From a virus, in IMG/VR virus record IMGVR_UViG_3300005511_000013, positions 1-46,448 of that record: a DNA stretch of 46,448 nt. One strand, 5' to 3'. A program made the translations under genes and the position numbers. Positions 1 through 7,893 of the stretch are shown piece after piece (the first letter of the stretch is position 1; every line of letters begins with the position of its first letter). The notes beneath the pieces are model-generated. The model did not search any database, had not been told where the DNA came from, and saw only the letters and a list, made by a program, of their open reading frames with translations.

Positions 1-6
1 TAGAAT
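1..6 (+). promoter_or_regulatory. Possible -10 box of the tRNA-Lys promoter
   Basis: TAGAAT at the very first bases matches five of six positions of the sigma-70 -10 consensus. It is followed by a GC-rich stretch typical of stable-RNA promoters and lies 33 bases before the mature tRNA. Any -35 box is outside the window, so this is an inference. Confidence 0.4.
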
Positions 7-39
7 GCGCACCCCCGGCGCGAAGTCGGGGCATGCAAT

Positions 40-115
40 GGGCCGTTAGCTCAGTCGGTAGAGCAGAAGACTTTTAATCTTTTGGTCGATGGTTCGAATC
101 CATCACGGCCCACCA
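40..115 (+). tRNA. tRNA-Lys (anticodon UUU), the prophage insertion target
   Basis: A 76-base cloverleaf with encoded CCA. The acceptor stem GGGCCGT pairs with ACGGCCC, the anticodon loop is CTTTTAA with anticodon TTT, and GGTTCGAATCC forms the T arm. The gene is intact: the phage entered between the anticodon arm and the 3' end and regenerated the missing half with its own copy. Its transcript now runs into phage DNA, where a phage-borne terminator follows 8 bases later. Confidence 0.97.
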
Positions 116-120
116 ATTGC
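67..120 (+). repeat. attL core, 54-bp direct repeat
   Basis: The 54 bases from the anticodon stem through five bases past the CCA are identical to 43018..43071. The base before (G against C) and after (G against A) differ, which fixes the limits. Integration by tyrosine recombinases at the 3' part of tRNA genes is well known. Confidence 0.95.
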
Positions 121-123
121 GAC

Positions 124-159
124 AAGGGTTTCGGAGCGATCCGGAACCCTTTTGTTTTT
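124..159 (+). terminator. Phage-borne replacement terminator for tRNA-Lys
   Basis: A 12-bp stem (124..135 with 140..151, one G-U pair) closed by a GCGA tetraloop is followed by a T-rich tract broken by one G (151..159). It starts 4 bases inside phage DNA and reads in the tRNA direction. In the opposite direction there is no T tract, so it does not serve the integrase gene. It substitutes for the native terminator now 43 kb away at 43083. Confidence 0.8.
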
Positions 160-185
160 CCGCAATCGAAGTGCATTTCCGCAAT
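158..185 (+). repeat. Putative integrase arm-type sites (two TTCCGCAAT copies)
   Basis: TTCCGCAAT occurs at 158..166 and 177..185, 19 bases apart, between the att core and the integrase stop codon. A third copy lies at 42907..42915 on the other prophage end. Nonamer repeats flanking the core on both arms are what integrase N-terminal domains bind in lambda-type systems. The role is inferred. Confidence 0.45.
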
Positions 186-1238
186 TCACTTCGTCGGCGA
201 CACCTTTTCGCCCTTCCGCATCCGGGTGTAGCTCTCGGTCTGAACGACCGAAGAGTGGCCCAGCTGCTTCTGCGCCTGGCGGATATCGCCAGCCGAATCG
301 GCCTTGTCGGTGCCTGCTTTCGCGCGCAGATCCCGGAACTGAAACGCCGCCTTGGGCACGCCGGCAGCCGCTCGCGCCGCGTCGAACCTGCTGCGCAGCT
401 GCCCCTTGCTCAACGGCTGGCCATACTCATCCAGCAGCAGCGAGGTGTGCACGATCACCGCGCCTTTGTGGTTGCGCCGCTTCTTGAACGAGCGCTCACC
501 GAACCGCGCCAGCAGCACCGCCAGCTCGCCCTCGATTGCGATGCGCAGCTTCTTCCGGGTCTTGCTCTGGCTGATGTGCAGGAACCCGTCGCGGATGTCC
601 CGCCGGTCAAACGCGAGCGCGTCCGATGGCCGTTGTCCGGTCAGGTAGGCGAGGTCCAGGGCATCCCTCAACGGCTGGTCTGCGGCTTCCCACACCGTGC
701 GGTAGAGGTCGTCCTCCACGTACACGTCCCGCCCAGTCTCGCCATAGCCACGCACTCCCTTGCAGGGATTCTCGGCGTCGGTGAAGCCCCATTCGCGGCA
801 CATGTTCCACAGGTGGCTCAGCAGTGCCTTCTCCCGGTTCGCGCTGACGGTAGCCACCGTCCCGTGCTTCGTTCGCAGGTCCAGGTACTGCCGGACGTGC
901 AGCGGGCGAATTTTGGCCAGGGGCGCGGGCGGGTTACTGAAGAAAGCCTCCAGATTCGCCAGCTCCGTCAGGTTTACCTTCGCCGTCGAGGCGCGCTTTC
1001 GAGGGATCACCAGCTGCTTGTAACGGGTGGCCGCGTCCTTGAACGTGACGATCTCCGGCACTTCCTCCGAGCACGCCTGCAGCTCCGCCCACTTCCGGAT
1101 TGCTACGGGGTAGCTCTTCCCGAGGGCCGTCTCCCGCCGCGGTTTCTCGCCGTGGTCGAAGTAGTAATAGACCGTGCTGCCGCGCTTCCGCTTCCGCAGG
1201 TTCGGTATCGCGCTCGGATCCTTCGACCGCCTTCCCAT
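186..1238 (-). CDS. int: Tyrosine recombinase / phage integrase
   Basis: A 350-residue site-specific recombinase that would integrate and excise the phage at the tRNA-Lys core. Catalytic-domain landmarks are visible: Arg203 in TGQRPSD, Arg305 in FRDLR, His328 in LGHSS and the nucleophile Tyr337 in TESYTR. The usual His of the HxxR motif is replaced by Arg (RDLR). The basic N-terminus (RKRKRG) fits an arm-binding domain. The ATG at 1238 was chosen because it follows AAGGCGG and overlaps the upstream stop as TAATG; the open frame continues further upstream without a better signal. It lies beside attL at the distal end of the leftward early operon, as int does in lambda. Confidence 0.95.
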   Translation of the reverse strand: MGRRSKDPSAIPNLRKRKRGSTVYYYFDHGEKPRRETALGKSYPVAIRKWAELQACSEEVPEIVTFKDAATRYKQLVIPRKRASTAKVNLTELANLEAFFSNPPAPLAKIRPLHVRQYLDLRTKHGTVATVSANREKALLSHLWNMCREWGFTDAENPCKGVRGYGETGRDVYVEDDLYRTVWEAADQPLRDALDLAYLTGQRPSDALAFDRRDIRDGFLHISQSKTRKKLRIAIEGELAVLLARFGERSFKKRRNHKGAVIVHTSLLLDEYGQPLSKGQLRSRFDAARAAAGVPKAAFQFRDLRAKAGTDKADSAGDIRQAQKQLGHSSVVQTESYTRMRKGEKVSPTK

Positions 1239-1471
1239 TACGCCGCCTTCTTCAGTGCGTTGCTGGTCCAACCCTTGGCGGATTCTGGGCTCTCCTTCGC
1301 CGATCCGTCCACCGCCGACCACAGCACCACGGGCCAGCCGGCCGCGTTGATGGTGTGGGCAATGCCGTTCTTCGCCAGGTTCCGCAGCTGGCAGCGCCGC
1401 GTGTGCGCGCCAGTCAGCGCCGCCACGTCACCGTGCGAGCCTGGGGTCATCAGTTTTTCAGCGGCGGACAC
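1238..1471 (-). CDS. DUF4224 family protein, candidate recombination directionality factor
   Basis: A 77-residue protein whose central part has the DUF4224 pattern: LTGA, then a basic Arg-rich turn, QLRNLAKNGI and GWPVV. The family is commonly found next to phage integrases and is small and HTH-like. It starts with GTG five bases after a strong AGGAGG and is coupled to int by a TAATG overlap. Co-expression with integrase and small size suggest an excisionase or directionality factor. That role is inferred from position and is not shown by sequence. A second in-frame ATG at codon 8 is possible. Confidence 0.7.
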   Translation of the reverse strand: MSAAEKLMTPGSHGDVAALTGAHTRRCQLRNLAKNGIAHTINAAGWPVVLWSAVDGSAKESPESAKGWTSNALKKAA

Positions 1472-1495
1472 GGCGGCCTCCTCTGGTTACGGTAA

Positions 1496-2923
1496 TCATG
1501 CTGCCTTCTCCAGAGCGGCCTGGCTTGCCGCTTCGATACGGGTTCCTATCCACCTGATCACAGGGACGGCGAAGCTATTGCCGAGGATCTTGTACCGTGG
1601 GCCATCAGCCATGGGCTTGCCCTTGGCATTCATGACCAAAGTCCAGCCATCCGGTGCGCCTTGCAGACGTTCGCACTCGAGCGGTGTGAGTCGGCGCACC
1701 TGCGTGGGCGTGAGAAGCGCCGGTGCGGGGCTGTTGGCGTCCAGGCAAGTCGTCCGCTCTTCGAACAGCTTCCCTGCGTTGTTGCTTGCCGTGTTGTGAA
1801 GCTTGGTCGTGTAGGCAACCGCGATCTGGCCACCGGCATTAGCATGGCTGCCAAGGTGTCCCATCGCCCGCAGCGTAGGAGATACATCGGAGCTCACGCT
1901 CCGTGAGGGGTCACTGTCCTTGCAGCCGAATGCGAGATACGTGGTCTGTTTCATACCGGGTTGAGCTGCGAGTGCACCGGCAACATCTACCTCGCGCACT
2001 TCATCGCGCTGGTTCTGAGCGAAGGCAACGACAGGGACCAGGGGCGTTCCACGACCGGTGCCGTCCTCGCTGGCGTCGAAGCCGTCGGCACGCAGCGTGT
2101 GAGCGACCGCTGGGATCAGGAGGTCAGCATGAGCGTCCTGCTGTGTGGCGCTGCCAGCCGCTTTATGGTTCGCGGAGAGCGTGCCTGAGACCTGTGGAAT
2201 CAATCCCCCTTGGCACTCGAAGTCGGTGCCGAGTCCACCACCGCCTTGAGCGCGAGCGCTAAGGGTGCCGGTAGCTCCTTCCCCCGTCCCGCGGCGCGGC
2301 GGAGAATTCCCGCGCAGGCGGTCGCACTCAAAAAGTACCGGGGGGCGACCGGCCCAGTCTCCAGTATCGAGGACAGCGAACACGCGGCGGCGCCGCTGCG
2401 CCACTCCGAACCACTGCGCGTCAAGCACGGACCATTCGACGAGACCGTTGTCACCCAACGCAACGCCTTCGGATCCCCAGCCTTCGACGGGGACAGGCAC
2501 GATGGATCCTGCCATTGCGCCAACCACGACAGCAAAGTCTCGGCCCTTGTTGCTGCTGAAGGCGCCTGGGACGTTTTCCCAGACGAGCCAGCGTGCCCCG
2601 CAAAGATGTCGAGCTGCATTGAAAATCCTCAGTTGCTCATGGAAAAGACCGGACCTCTCTCCTTCCAGGCCAGCGCGGCGACCGGCCACAGAGAGGTCCT
2701 GGCACGGGCTACCCCCTATGACGACGTCGATCGCGCCGAGTGCTACGACCTGCTCTTCTGTGATCTCCGTGACCGATCCCAGGTTCGGCACGTCCGGGAG
2801 ACGGCTGCGGAGCAGGTGGCACGCAGCCGGGTCGATCTCGGCGACGCCGACACATTTCCAGCCAAGTGGCGCCCAGGCCAGATGCGCCGCTTCCATTCCA
2901 GAGAAGAGAGACAGGTAGCGCAT
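1496..2923 (-). CDS. DNA (cytosine-5-)-methyltransferase
   Basis: A 475-residue C5-cytosine DNA methyltransferase. Motif I is LFSGMEAAHLAW near residues 6-17, the catalytic motif IV is GGSPCQDLS with Cys74, motif VI is ENV at 116-118, motif VIII is QRRRRVF at 176-182, and the C-terminal motifs IX and X read RRLTPLECERLQG and ILGNSFAVPV. Between VIII and IX the recognition region is long (about 205-405), low in conserved secondary structure cues, and repeats a T-L-S/R-A motif. No partner endonuclease is adjacent, so this is an orphan enzyme, likely protecting phage DNA from host restriction. The ATG overlaps the preceding stop (TGATG). Confidence 0.93.
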   Translation of the reverse strand: MRYLSLFSGMEAAHLAWAPLGWKCVGVAEIDPAACHLLRSRLPDVPNLGSVTEITEEQVVALGAIDVVIGGSPCQDLSVAGRRAGLEGERSGLFHEQLRIFNAARHLCGARWLVWENVPGAFSSNKGRDFAVVVGAMAGSIVPVPVEGWGSEGVALGDNGLVEWSVLDAQWFGVAQRRRRVFAVLDTGDWAGRPPVLFECDRLRGNSPPRRGTGEGATGTLSARAQGGGGLGTDFECQGGLIPQVSGTLSANHKAAGSATQQDAHADLLIPAVAHTLRADGFDASEDGTGRGTPLVPVVAFAQNQRDEVREVDVAGALAAQPGMKQTTYLAFGCKDSDPSRSVSSDVSPTLRAMGHLGSHANAGGQIAVAYTTKLHNTASNNAGKLFEERTTCLDANSPAPALLTPTQVRRLTPLECERLQGAPDGWTLVMNAKGKPMADGPRYKILGNSFAVPVIRWIGTRIEAASQAALEKAA

Positions 2924-3219
2924 CACTCGTCCCCCGAGGGCAGCTTCGTGCGCAGGTCGCGCGGCGGGGTGACGTTGACCAGGGTGGTGGGGGCACGGGC
3001 TGACCCAGCCACGCGCTCCCACCAGATCGCTCCTTGGCGGCACCACGGGCGATATCGCTGCACGGTGCCCGCCTTTTCCATTCGCAGCAGTTCCTTGCGA
3101 ACATCCGGGGTCAACCGTCCAACACCGCGGGCAATGGTTCCGGTGCACTGCACGCGGCGACGGTCCTTCAGCTCGGCCAGACGCAGAAAAAGCTCGATGC
3201 GGTCGCTGAGCTCAGCCAT
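2923..3219 (-). CDS. Small winged-helix-like phage protein
   Basis: 98 residues, not assigned to a named family. The middle reads like a winged helix: a helix pair ending in KELLRMEKAGTV, then a basic aromatic stretch (RYRPW, AIWWERV) that could be the wing. It overlaps the end of the upstream gene by 8 bases and couples to the methyltransferase by TGATG. An upstream in-frame ATG at 3240 also exists; the ATG at 3219 follows a G-rich site. A regulator or accessory factor for the methyltransferase is possible but only inferred. Confidence 0.65.
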   Translation of the reverse strand: MAELSDRIELFLRLAELKDRRRVQCTGTIARGVGRLTPDVRKELLRMEKAGTVQRYRPWCRQGAIWWERVAGSARAPTTLVNVTPPRDLRTKLPSGDE

Positions 3220-4156
3220 GGCCCACCCCCGGCGCTGCATCGCGCTGGTCGATCAGGGCGCGCATCCGCTCGACCATCGTCGGCTCGGCAACCTTCCCCG
3301 ATTCCGCGTAGTCGATAAGGTCGCGCATCAAGTCCAGGTCGATGCCCTGCGCCCCCATCCACCCCACAAACCCCAGGTTGTCCACCAAGCCGCGCTGCCC
3401 GGTGGCCGGATTGAAGATGGCCACCCCGTTGGTGACGTAGCCCTGTGCGGCCAGCTCACCCAGCTTGCGGGTGGCGATGGGGCCCAGGTCGATGCTGTGC
3501 GCGGCCACCGGCTGGCGCGTGCCGAGCGAATCGCGCAGCAGGCGTTCCAGTACCTCTACACCTTTGGACCACGCGTTGAGGCCAACTGTTGGCAGCGCAT
3601 CCTGTATTTGCTGTAGTACCGCGCGCTCGTTGTCGCTGAGGTACAGCCCATCCCCCTGCGCCTCGCCAACCTGTAAAGGTTGCTTACCAGTTGCGGCGAG
3701 GGCGGCGCGTGCACGTTCACCGCCATCACGGTCCAGGGCGTGCCGCCCTGGCTCACCCAAGCTCCCAACCTTCCTGCACAGGCTGACCTGCTCTTCGTAC
3801 CACGATAGGGCGCGGCGCAGGGAGTGATTCTGCTGGTCGAGAAACTCAATCTGGCCGCGCGCCTCATACACATCCACGCTCAACTCTCCGGAATTTCCGG
3901 ATACCTCGTTCGGGGCTGCGGGCTGGGGGTGGGTATAGAGCGGGATCGGACGCTCGTCATCGTCGCAATACGCCACAGCTTCGGAGAAGGTGGGGTGCAG
4001 CGACGGTTCGTCGTGGTGCGTCATCCACGCCACCGGCACCGCATCGGCGGCGAGGTGGTTCAGAACGGCCTGCACGTAATCGCGGAATTCTTCGTCCATC
4101 CCGGAAATGCAGGCGCGCTCCAGGCGCTTGATCGCATCACTGATCTTGGTGTTCAT
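3212..4156 (-). CDS. Hypothetical phage protein, 314 aa
   Basis: No recognised enzyme motif. The N-terminal 40 residues look helical. Residues 41-80 (VAWMTHHDEP, then a Cys-Asp-Asp stretch and PLYTHPQPAA) resemble the modular segment found in many phage early-region hypothetical proteins. A helical middle and a C-terminal part rich in charged helices follow. Acidic overall. Coupled to the upstream gene by an ATGA overlap, so it belongs to the leftward early operon. Function unknown. Confidence 0.7.
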   Translation of the reverse strand: MNTKISDAIKRLERACISGMDEEFRDYVQAVLNHLAADAVPVAWMTHHDEPSLHPTFSEAVAYCDDDERPIPLYTHPQPAAPNEVSGNSGELSVDVYEARGQIEFLDQQNHSLRRALSWYEEQVSLCRKVGSLGEPGRHALDRDGGERARAALAATGKQPLQVGEAQGDGLYLSDNERAVLQQIQDALPTVGLNAWSKGVEVLERLLRDSLGTRQPVAAHSIDLGPIATRKLGELAAQGYVTNGVAIFNPATGQRGLVDNLGFVGWMGAQGIDLDLMRDLIDYAESGKVAEPTMVERMRALIDQRDAAPGVGHG

Positions 4157-4398
4157 GCCTGCTCCGTGGTGGTGCTGAGCCGCGCCTGCTGCAGGCTCGA
4201 CCAGGTGAGGGGATGGGGGCCGCGCTTGGCGCGACCGGCGGCTGCCGCGTGGGAGATGCCGACGCGCTTTGCGATCTGCGCGGTGCTGACCAGCTTCCCT
4301 TCGACGACATGGGCGTAGAGGGCCGCGCGCGCATGACCGGCGCGCATGTTGGATCCCGCCTTGAACACCATGTCACCGACCTTGACGTCCCGGCTCAT
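4153..4398 (-). CDS. Small HTH-like protein, 81 aa
   Basis: Residues about 36-62 (LVSTAQIAKRVGISHAAAAG, then RAKRG) fit a helix-turn-helix: two short helices joined by VGIS and followed by basic residues. This suggests DNA binding. It begins at the stop of rdgC (TGATG) and ends overlapping the next start (ATGA). No family name can be given with confidence. Confidence 0.65.
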   Translation of the reverse strand: MSRDVKVGDMVFKAGSNMRAGHARAALYAHVVEGKLVSTAQIAKRVGISHAAAAGRAKRGPHPLTWSSLQQARLSTTTEQA

Positions 4399-5303
4399 CA
4401 GGCCACCTCGCTGATCCGGAAGGCGGCAGCCAGGGTGTCGAACAGGCGGGTCAGCTCGCCGGCCTGCAGCGCGAACCGCGCGTCCAGCTCGGCGCGGCGG
4501 CCGTCCGTGTCGCTGTCGTCCAGCCGATCCAGTGCGCCGTCCAGGAACTTCAGCTTGCGCACCACCAGGTCGTCGCCCAGAACGAACGAGACGCTGTCCT
4601 CCAGCACCAGCGCCAGCTTCGTGACCTGCTTGCCGGCGTCCAGGTGCTTGGAGATTTCATCGCTGGCCAGCTCCTGGTGCTGCACCTTGGCGACCGCGCC
4701 GCCGTCGACCGGGTCCTTCAGCTCAGCTTCTTCGCCCAGGCTCAGGCCCGGCGGCAGCGCTTCGCCGGCGATCCAGCCAGTGAGCACGCTGCGCGGCGCG
4801 ACTTCGGCGTTCAGCGGCATGGCCGGGAAGCTGCCCAGCAGGCCACGGATGTCGGACATCACGTTCTCGCCAGTCCTGCGGCTGCTGGTGTCCACGAAGG
4901 CGATGCCGCGCTGGGTGTCCAGGAACACGTCGGTCCGCGAGGTCTTCACGAACGCCTTGGGCAGCAGCTCATGCAGCAGGTCGTCCTTCATGCGCTTACG
5001 CTCGCGCCCACCGGGGCGGCGGCCCTCGCGCTCTTCGATTTCGGCGATTTTCTTCGCCAGCTCGTTGTTGACCACGGCGCCGGGCAGGATCTTCTCTTCG
5101 CCGCCGACGGTCAGCCACAGGAAGGCGCCAGTGCTGTGCGACAGCACCTCCTGCTCCTCGATGCCGAAGGGTGAGACGAAGCCGCGAGAGGCAATTTCCA
5201 GCGGGCCAACGGGGCGCTGGCGTACGGCGGGCAGCAGCGTGTCCACGGCCAGGAAATCGACGGTGGTGGGGAAGCGGAACATCGTCAGGTTGCGAGCGAA
5301 CAT
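4398..5303 (-). CDS. rdgC: Recombination-associated protein RdgC
   Basis: 301 residues, essentially the length of chromosomal RdgC (303 in E. coli). The beginning MFARNLTMFRF, the early segment SRGFVSPFG, the block ELLPKAFVKTSRTDVFLD and the late KLKFLDG are hallmarks of the family. RdgC forms a ring around double-stranded DNA and restrains RecA activity. Here it is placed directly downstream of exonuclease and RecT genes, so it probably helps channel recombination to the phage pathway. An 86-base gap with two GC-rich hairpins separates it from the exonuclease gene. A phage-borne rdgC is known but uncommon. Confidence 0.93.
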   Translation of the reverse strand: MFARNLTMFRFPTTVDFLAVDTLLPAVRQRPVGPLEIASRGFVSPFGIEEQEVLSHSTGAFLWLTVGGEEKILPGAVVNNELAKKIAEIEEREGRRPGGRERKRMKDDLLHELLPKAFVKTSRTDVFLDTQRGIAFVDTSSRRTGENVMSDIRGLLGSFPAMPLNAEVAPRSVLTGWIAGEALPPGLSLGEEAELKDPVDGGAVAKVQHQELASDEISKHLDAGKQVTKLALVLEDSVSFVLGDDLVVRKLKFLDGALDRLDDSDTDGRRAELDARFALQAGELTRLFDTLAAAFRISEVA

Positions 5304-5389
5304 GTGGTGTCCTCTGGGGAATGAGTGCCGGCTTGGGGAACCCGGCCGGCGCGGGTGGCGCTGCCCGTGGGGAGCGGGCAGCTGGGGAG

Positions 5390-7078
5390 TCAGGCTGCGA
5401 GGGGAAGGCTGGTGTCGGCAGCGGAGCGCAGGACGCCGATCAGCCGCTCGCAGATCGCGGGCAGTTGGTCACCGGCATAGAGCTTCGCGCCGCGCTCGGT
5501 GCTGACCGGCGCAAAGCCAAGCTGGGCCAAGCCGTCAGCCGAGATCGAAAGCGGCGCGATGCGCGCATTGATGTCACCCAGCTTGAGCTTGGGAACGTCG
5601 CGCTGCGCTGCCGCAGGTGCCGGGCGAGACGTCGCCTCCACCTGCTGCTGGACGGTCTGCGGCACCTCCACCGGCGCGGCAGGCTGCTGGGCCACTGCCT
5701 GTTGGACCTCCGCTGCCTTGCGCGCCTTCTCGGCCTCTTCGGCGCGGATCTTTTCGCGCTCGTCGTCCAGGCGCTTCTGCTCGGCCTGCTGGTGCGCGGA
5801 GACGCGCGCCGCGGCCAGGTTCCGCAGATCATCCGGCGCCTTCTCGGCGCACAGCTGCACGCGGTCAGCGAAAAGGGTGGCGTGCTCCGCGTGCTCGGCC
5901 AGGATCGCCATGTTTGCCCGGACTCGCTCGGCGGTCTGGCTGGCGCTGATCTTGGCGTTCGTGGTCACCGTGTCAACCGCGTCCTGCATGCTGGTGAGGG
6001 AGCGCTTCCCCTTCATGGCCGCCTGCAGGTCGGGGATCAGCGTTGCCGGCATCTGCAGCGCGTGCTCGCCGAGCGTCTCGTTGATGGCCCGGACGTGGTC
6101 CTGCACTGCGCGGCGTGCAGCATTGCCAATCTCGGTGCGGCGCTCTTCCTTCCGCTTCGTGACCAGCTTGTCCAGCGCCAGGCGGGTGGCCCGGGCTTGC
6201 TCGCTGATGTCGTCGATAGTGCGGAACAGCAGGTCGATGCTCTCGGTCTGGCTCAGGGCATGCTGCTTGGCGCCGGCCAGTTGGCTTTCGATATCGCTGC
6301 ACCACTTCACGGTCTTCTCGGCGTCGGCGAAGTCCTGGTCGGTGACCAGATCCTGGCTGATGCCCTGGAACACCGCAATCGCGCGCTCCTTCCACTCGGC
6401 GAGGTTCGAGGCCGTGACCATGCCGGTCACCTCGATGCGGAGCGCCGGCAACTGGTCCGGGGCGCGGCCGGCGGCGGCCGGCGCTGCGGCTGCCTCCGGT
6501 TCGTACGCAGCTACGTCCGCCTCCAGCTGGGCCCAGCCTGCGACGATCTTGGCGCGCAGGTCCGGATTCGGCACGTACCAGCAATGGCGCTCCTCGACCA
6601 GCTCCTCGCCCGACCACTTGGACGCCATGAACAGAACGCGTTCGGCGCCGCTCACCATGGCTTGATGTTCCATCTGCACCTGATAGTGCAACGGCAGGGC
6701 GTCATTCCCGTCATGCATGGCAGCGCGCAGGTCCTCGTTGAGCGACTTGTGCTCGAAAGCCACGTCCTCAAGCAGCGTCAGGCCGTCGAAGCTTGCGGAG
6801 AACTTCCCGTCGACGCCGACGCAGGGATACAGCTCCTCGCCGATGATGCCCTCAGCCAGCGGCCGGGCCAGATCCTCGAAGCGGTGCCCGTCGGCAAAGC
6901 GCTGCAGCGTCGCCGCGTCGTGCTCCTCGGAGACGCCAGCGGCAAGCTCGCGCACCAGCTGGCTGCGGGTCTTGTACGGGCTGCAGCCCATCATTGCCGG
7001 CGCATCGCTGGCGTTGAAGTGGTTGGCGCGGTGGGCATGCCATTCCGGCGTCCCCTGAATCAGGCTCACGGTCTTCAT
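5390..7078 (-). CDS. YqaJ-type viral exonuclease with long helical C-terminus
   Basis: 562 residues. The first about 220 form a YqaJ/lambda-exonuclease PD-(D/E)XK domain: GTPEWHAHR at 9-17, NASDAPAMMG at 22-31, GHRFED with Glu68, Asp98 in ASFDGL and Glu109-x-Lys111 in EHKSLN. The remaining 340 residues are largely helical with a predicted coiled coil (Arg/Glu/Ala-rich around 425-465), a Pro/Gln linker and a compact C-terminal segment, so the protein is much longer than lambda exo (226 aa). It would resect double-stranded ends for the RecT protein encoded two bases upstream. The C-terminal function is unknown; it could carry a partner-binding role. Confidence 0.85.
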   Translation of the reverse strand: MKTVSLIQGTPEWHAHRANHFNASDAPAMMGCSPYKTRSQLVRELAAGVSEEHDAATLQRFADGHRFEDLARPLAEGIIGEELYPCVGVDGKFSASFDGLTLLEDVAFEHKSLNEDLRAAMHDGNDALPLHYQVQMEHQAMVSGAERVLFMASKWSGEELVEERHCWYVPNPDLRAKIVAGWAQLEADVAAYEPEAAAAPAAAGRAPDQLPALRIEVTGMVTASNLAEWKERAIAVFQGISQDLVTDQDFADAEKTVKWCSDIESQLAGAKQHALSQTESIDLLFRTIDDISEQARATRLALDKLVTKRKEERRTEIGNAARRAVQDHVRAINETLGEHALQMPATLIPDLQAAMKGKRSLTSMQDAVDTVTTNAKISASQTAERVRANMAILAEHAEHATLFADRVQLCAEKAPDDLRNLAAARVSAHQQAEQKRLDDEREKIRAEEAEKARKAAEVQQAVAQQPAAPVEVPQTVQQQVEATSRPAPAAAQRDVPKLKLGDINARIAPLSISADGLAQLGFAPVSTERGAKLYAGDQLPAICERLIGVLRSAADTSLPLAA

Positions 7079-7080
7079 GC

Positions 7081-7893
7081 TCAGTTCTCCACGCTGTTCT
7101 GGGTGTTTTCGCCGTTGTCCGCATTGCCCTCGTTAACGGCGGTCGGCGGGTTGCGGATCTGCTTCAGCTGTTCGGCCGTGAACTGGGCCTTGGTCTGCAG
7201 GGTTGCGATCAGGTCCTCGGCGGACTTCTTGCCGCTGGCGATGATGTCCCGCCACTTCGGCAGGTTCGCTGCGAAGTCCGATTCCGAGTAGAGCGGCAGC
7301 GCCTTCTCGGCGGTGACAGCAGTCATCGTGCGCGGCTGGTCCGACCCTGCCGGGATGTCCATCACCTCCTCAGCGATCGGCATGCCGCGCAGCACGTCCG
7401 GGAACACGTCGCGCAGGGCAAAGGCCCGGGCGCGCATCTGGCGCATGCGCTTCGGGTACTGGGTCCACGGGCCGGCCTTGCCGGCGAGTCCGGCGGCCGT
7501 GGCGTCCTCCATGCTGAAGGTGCGGACCTCTTCGGATTCGTTGCGGCGCTTCACCCGGCACACGGCCGTGCCGCCATCATCCGACTCGGTGATGTACTCG
7601 CACAGCGGCGAGCTGCGCACCAGGGCTATCACCGCGTCACCCCACAGCGCGGGGCGCCCGTTGATGATGGCGAGGTTCTGCAGCGCCTGGAGCGGCTTCA
7701 GGCCTAGCTCGGCGCCCCATTGGATGGCGATCAGGCAGTTGGCCGGCTTGCCCTTAAAATCCTTGGGCACCAGGTCGCTGTCGGCAAGGTAGTCGCAGAA
7801 GGTCAGGGCCTGCTCGAACGTCTGCGGGCTGAGGTCGAACTGCTGGCGCGGCTGCGCCACCAGCGTGGTTTGCGGTTGGGTCAGGGCGTTCAA
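7081..7893 (-). CDS. recT: RecT-family single-strand annealing protein
   Basis: 270 residues. The segment SDLVPKDFKGKPANCL followed by IQWGAELGLKPLQALQN and INGRPALWGD is characteristic of RecT-type annealases. The later RMRQMRARAFALRDVFPDVL block also fits. RecT coats single-stranded DNA and anneals it, working with the adjacent exonuclease. The start is TTG at 7893, which overlaps the previous stop as TTGA and is preceded by AAGGACGACC; no ATG occurs before the conserved domain. The C-terminal tail is Asn/Glu-rich and probably disordered. Confidence 0.88.
   Translation of the reverse strand: MNALTQPQTTLVAQPRQQFDLSPQTFEQALTFCDYLADSDLVPKDFKGKPANCLIAIQWGAELGLKPLQALQNLAIINGRPALWGDAVIALVRSSPLCEYITESDDGGTAVCRVKRRNESEEVRTFSMEDATAAGLAGKAGPWTQYPKRMRQMRARAFALRDVFPDVLRGMPIAEEVMDIPAGSDQPRTMTAVTAEKALPLYSESDFAANLPKWRDIIASGKKSAEDLIATLQTKAQFTAEQLKQIRNPPTAVNEGNADNGENTQNSVEN

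Noticed and set aside
117-1799. 560-aa open frame on the + strand
   Set aside because: It is antisense to the integrase, DUF4224 and methyltransferase genes. Long antisense frames are expected at this GC content, and the product has no recognisable domain.
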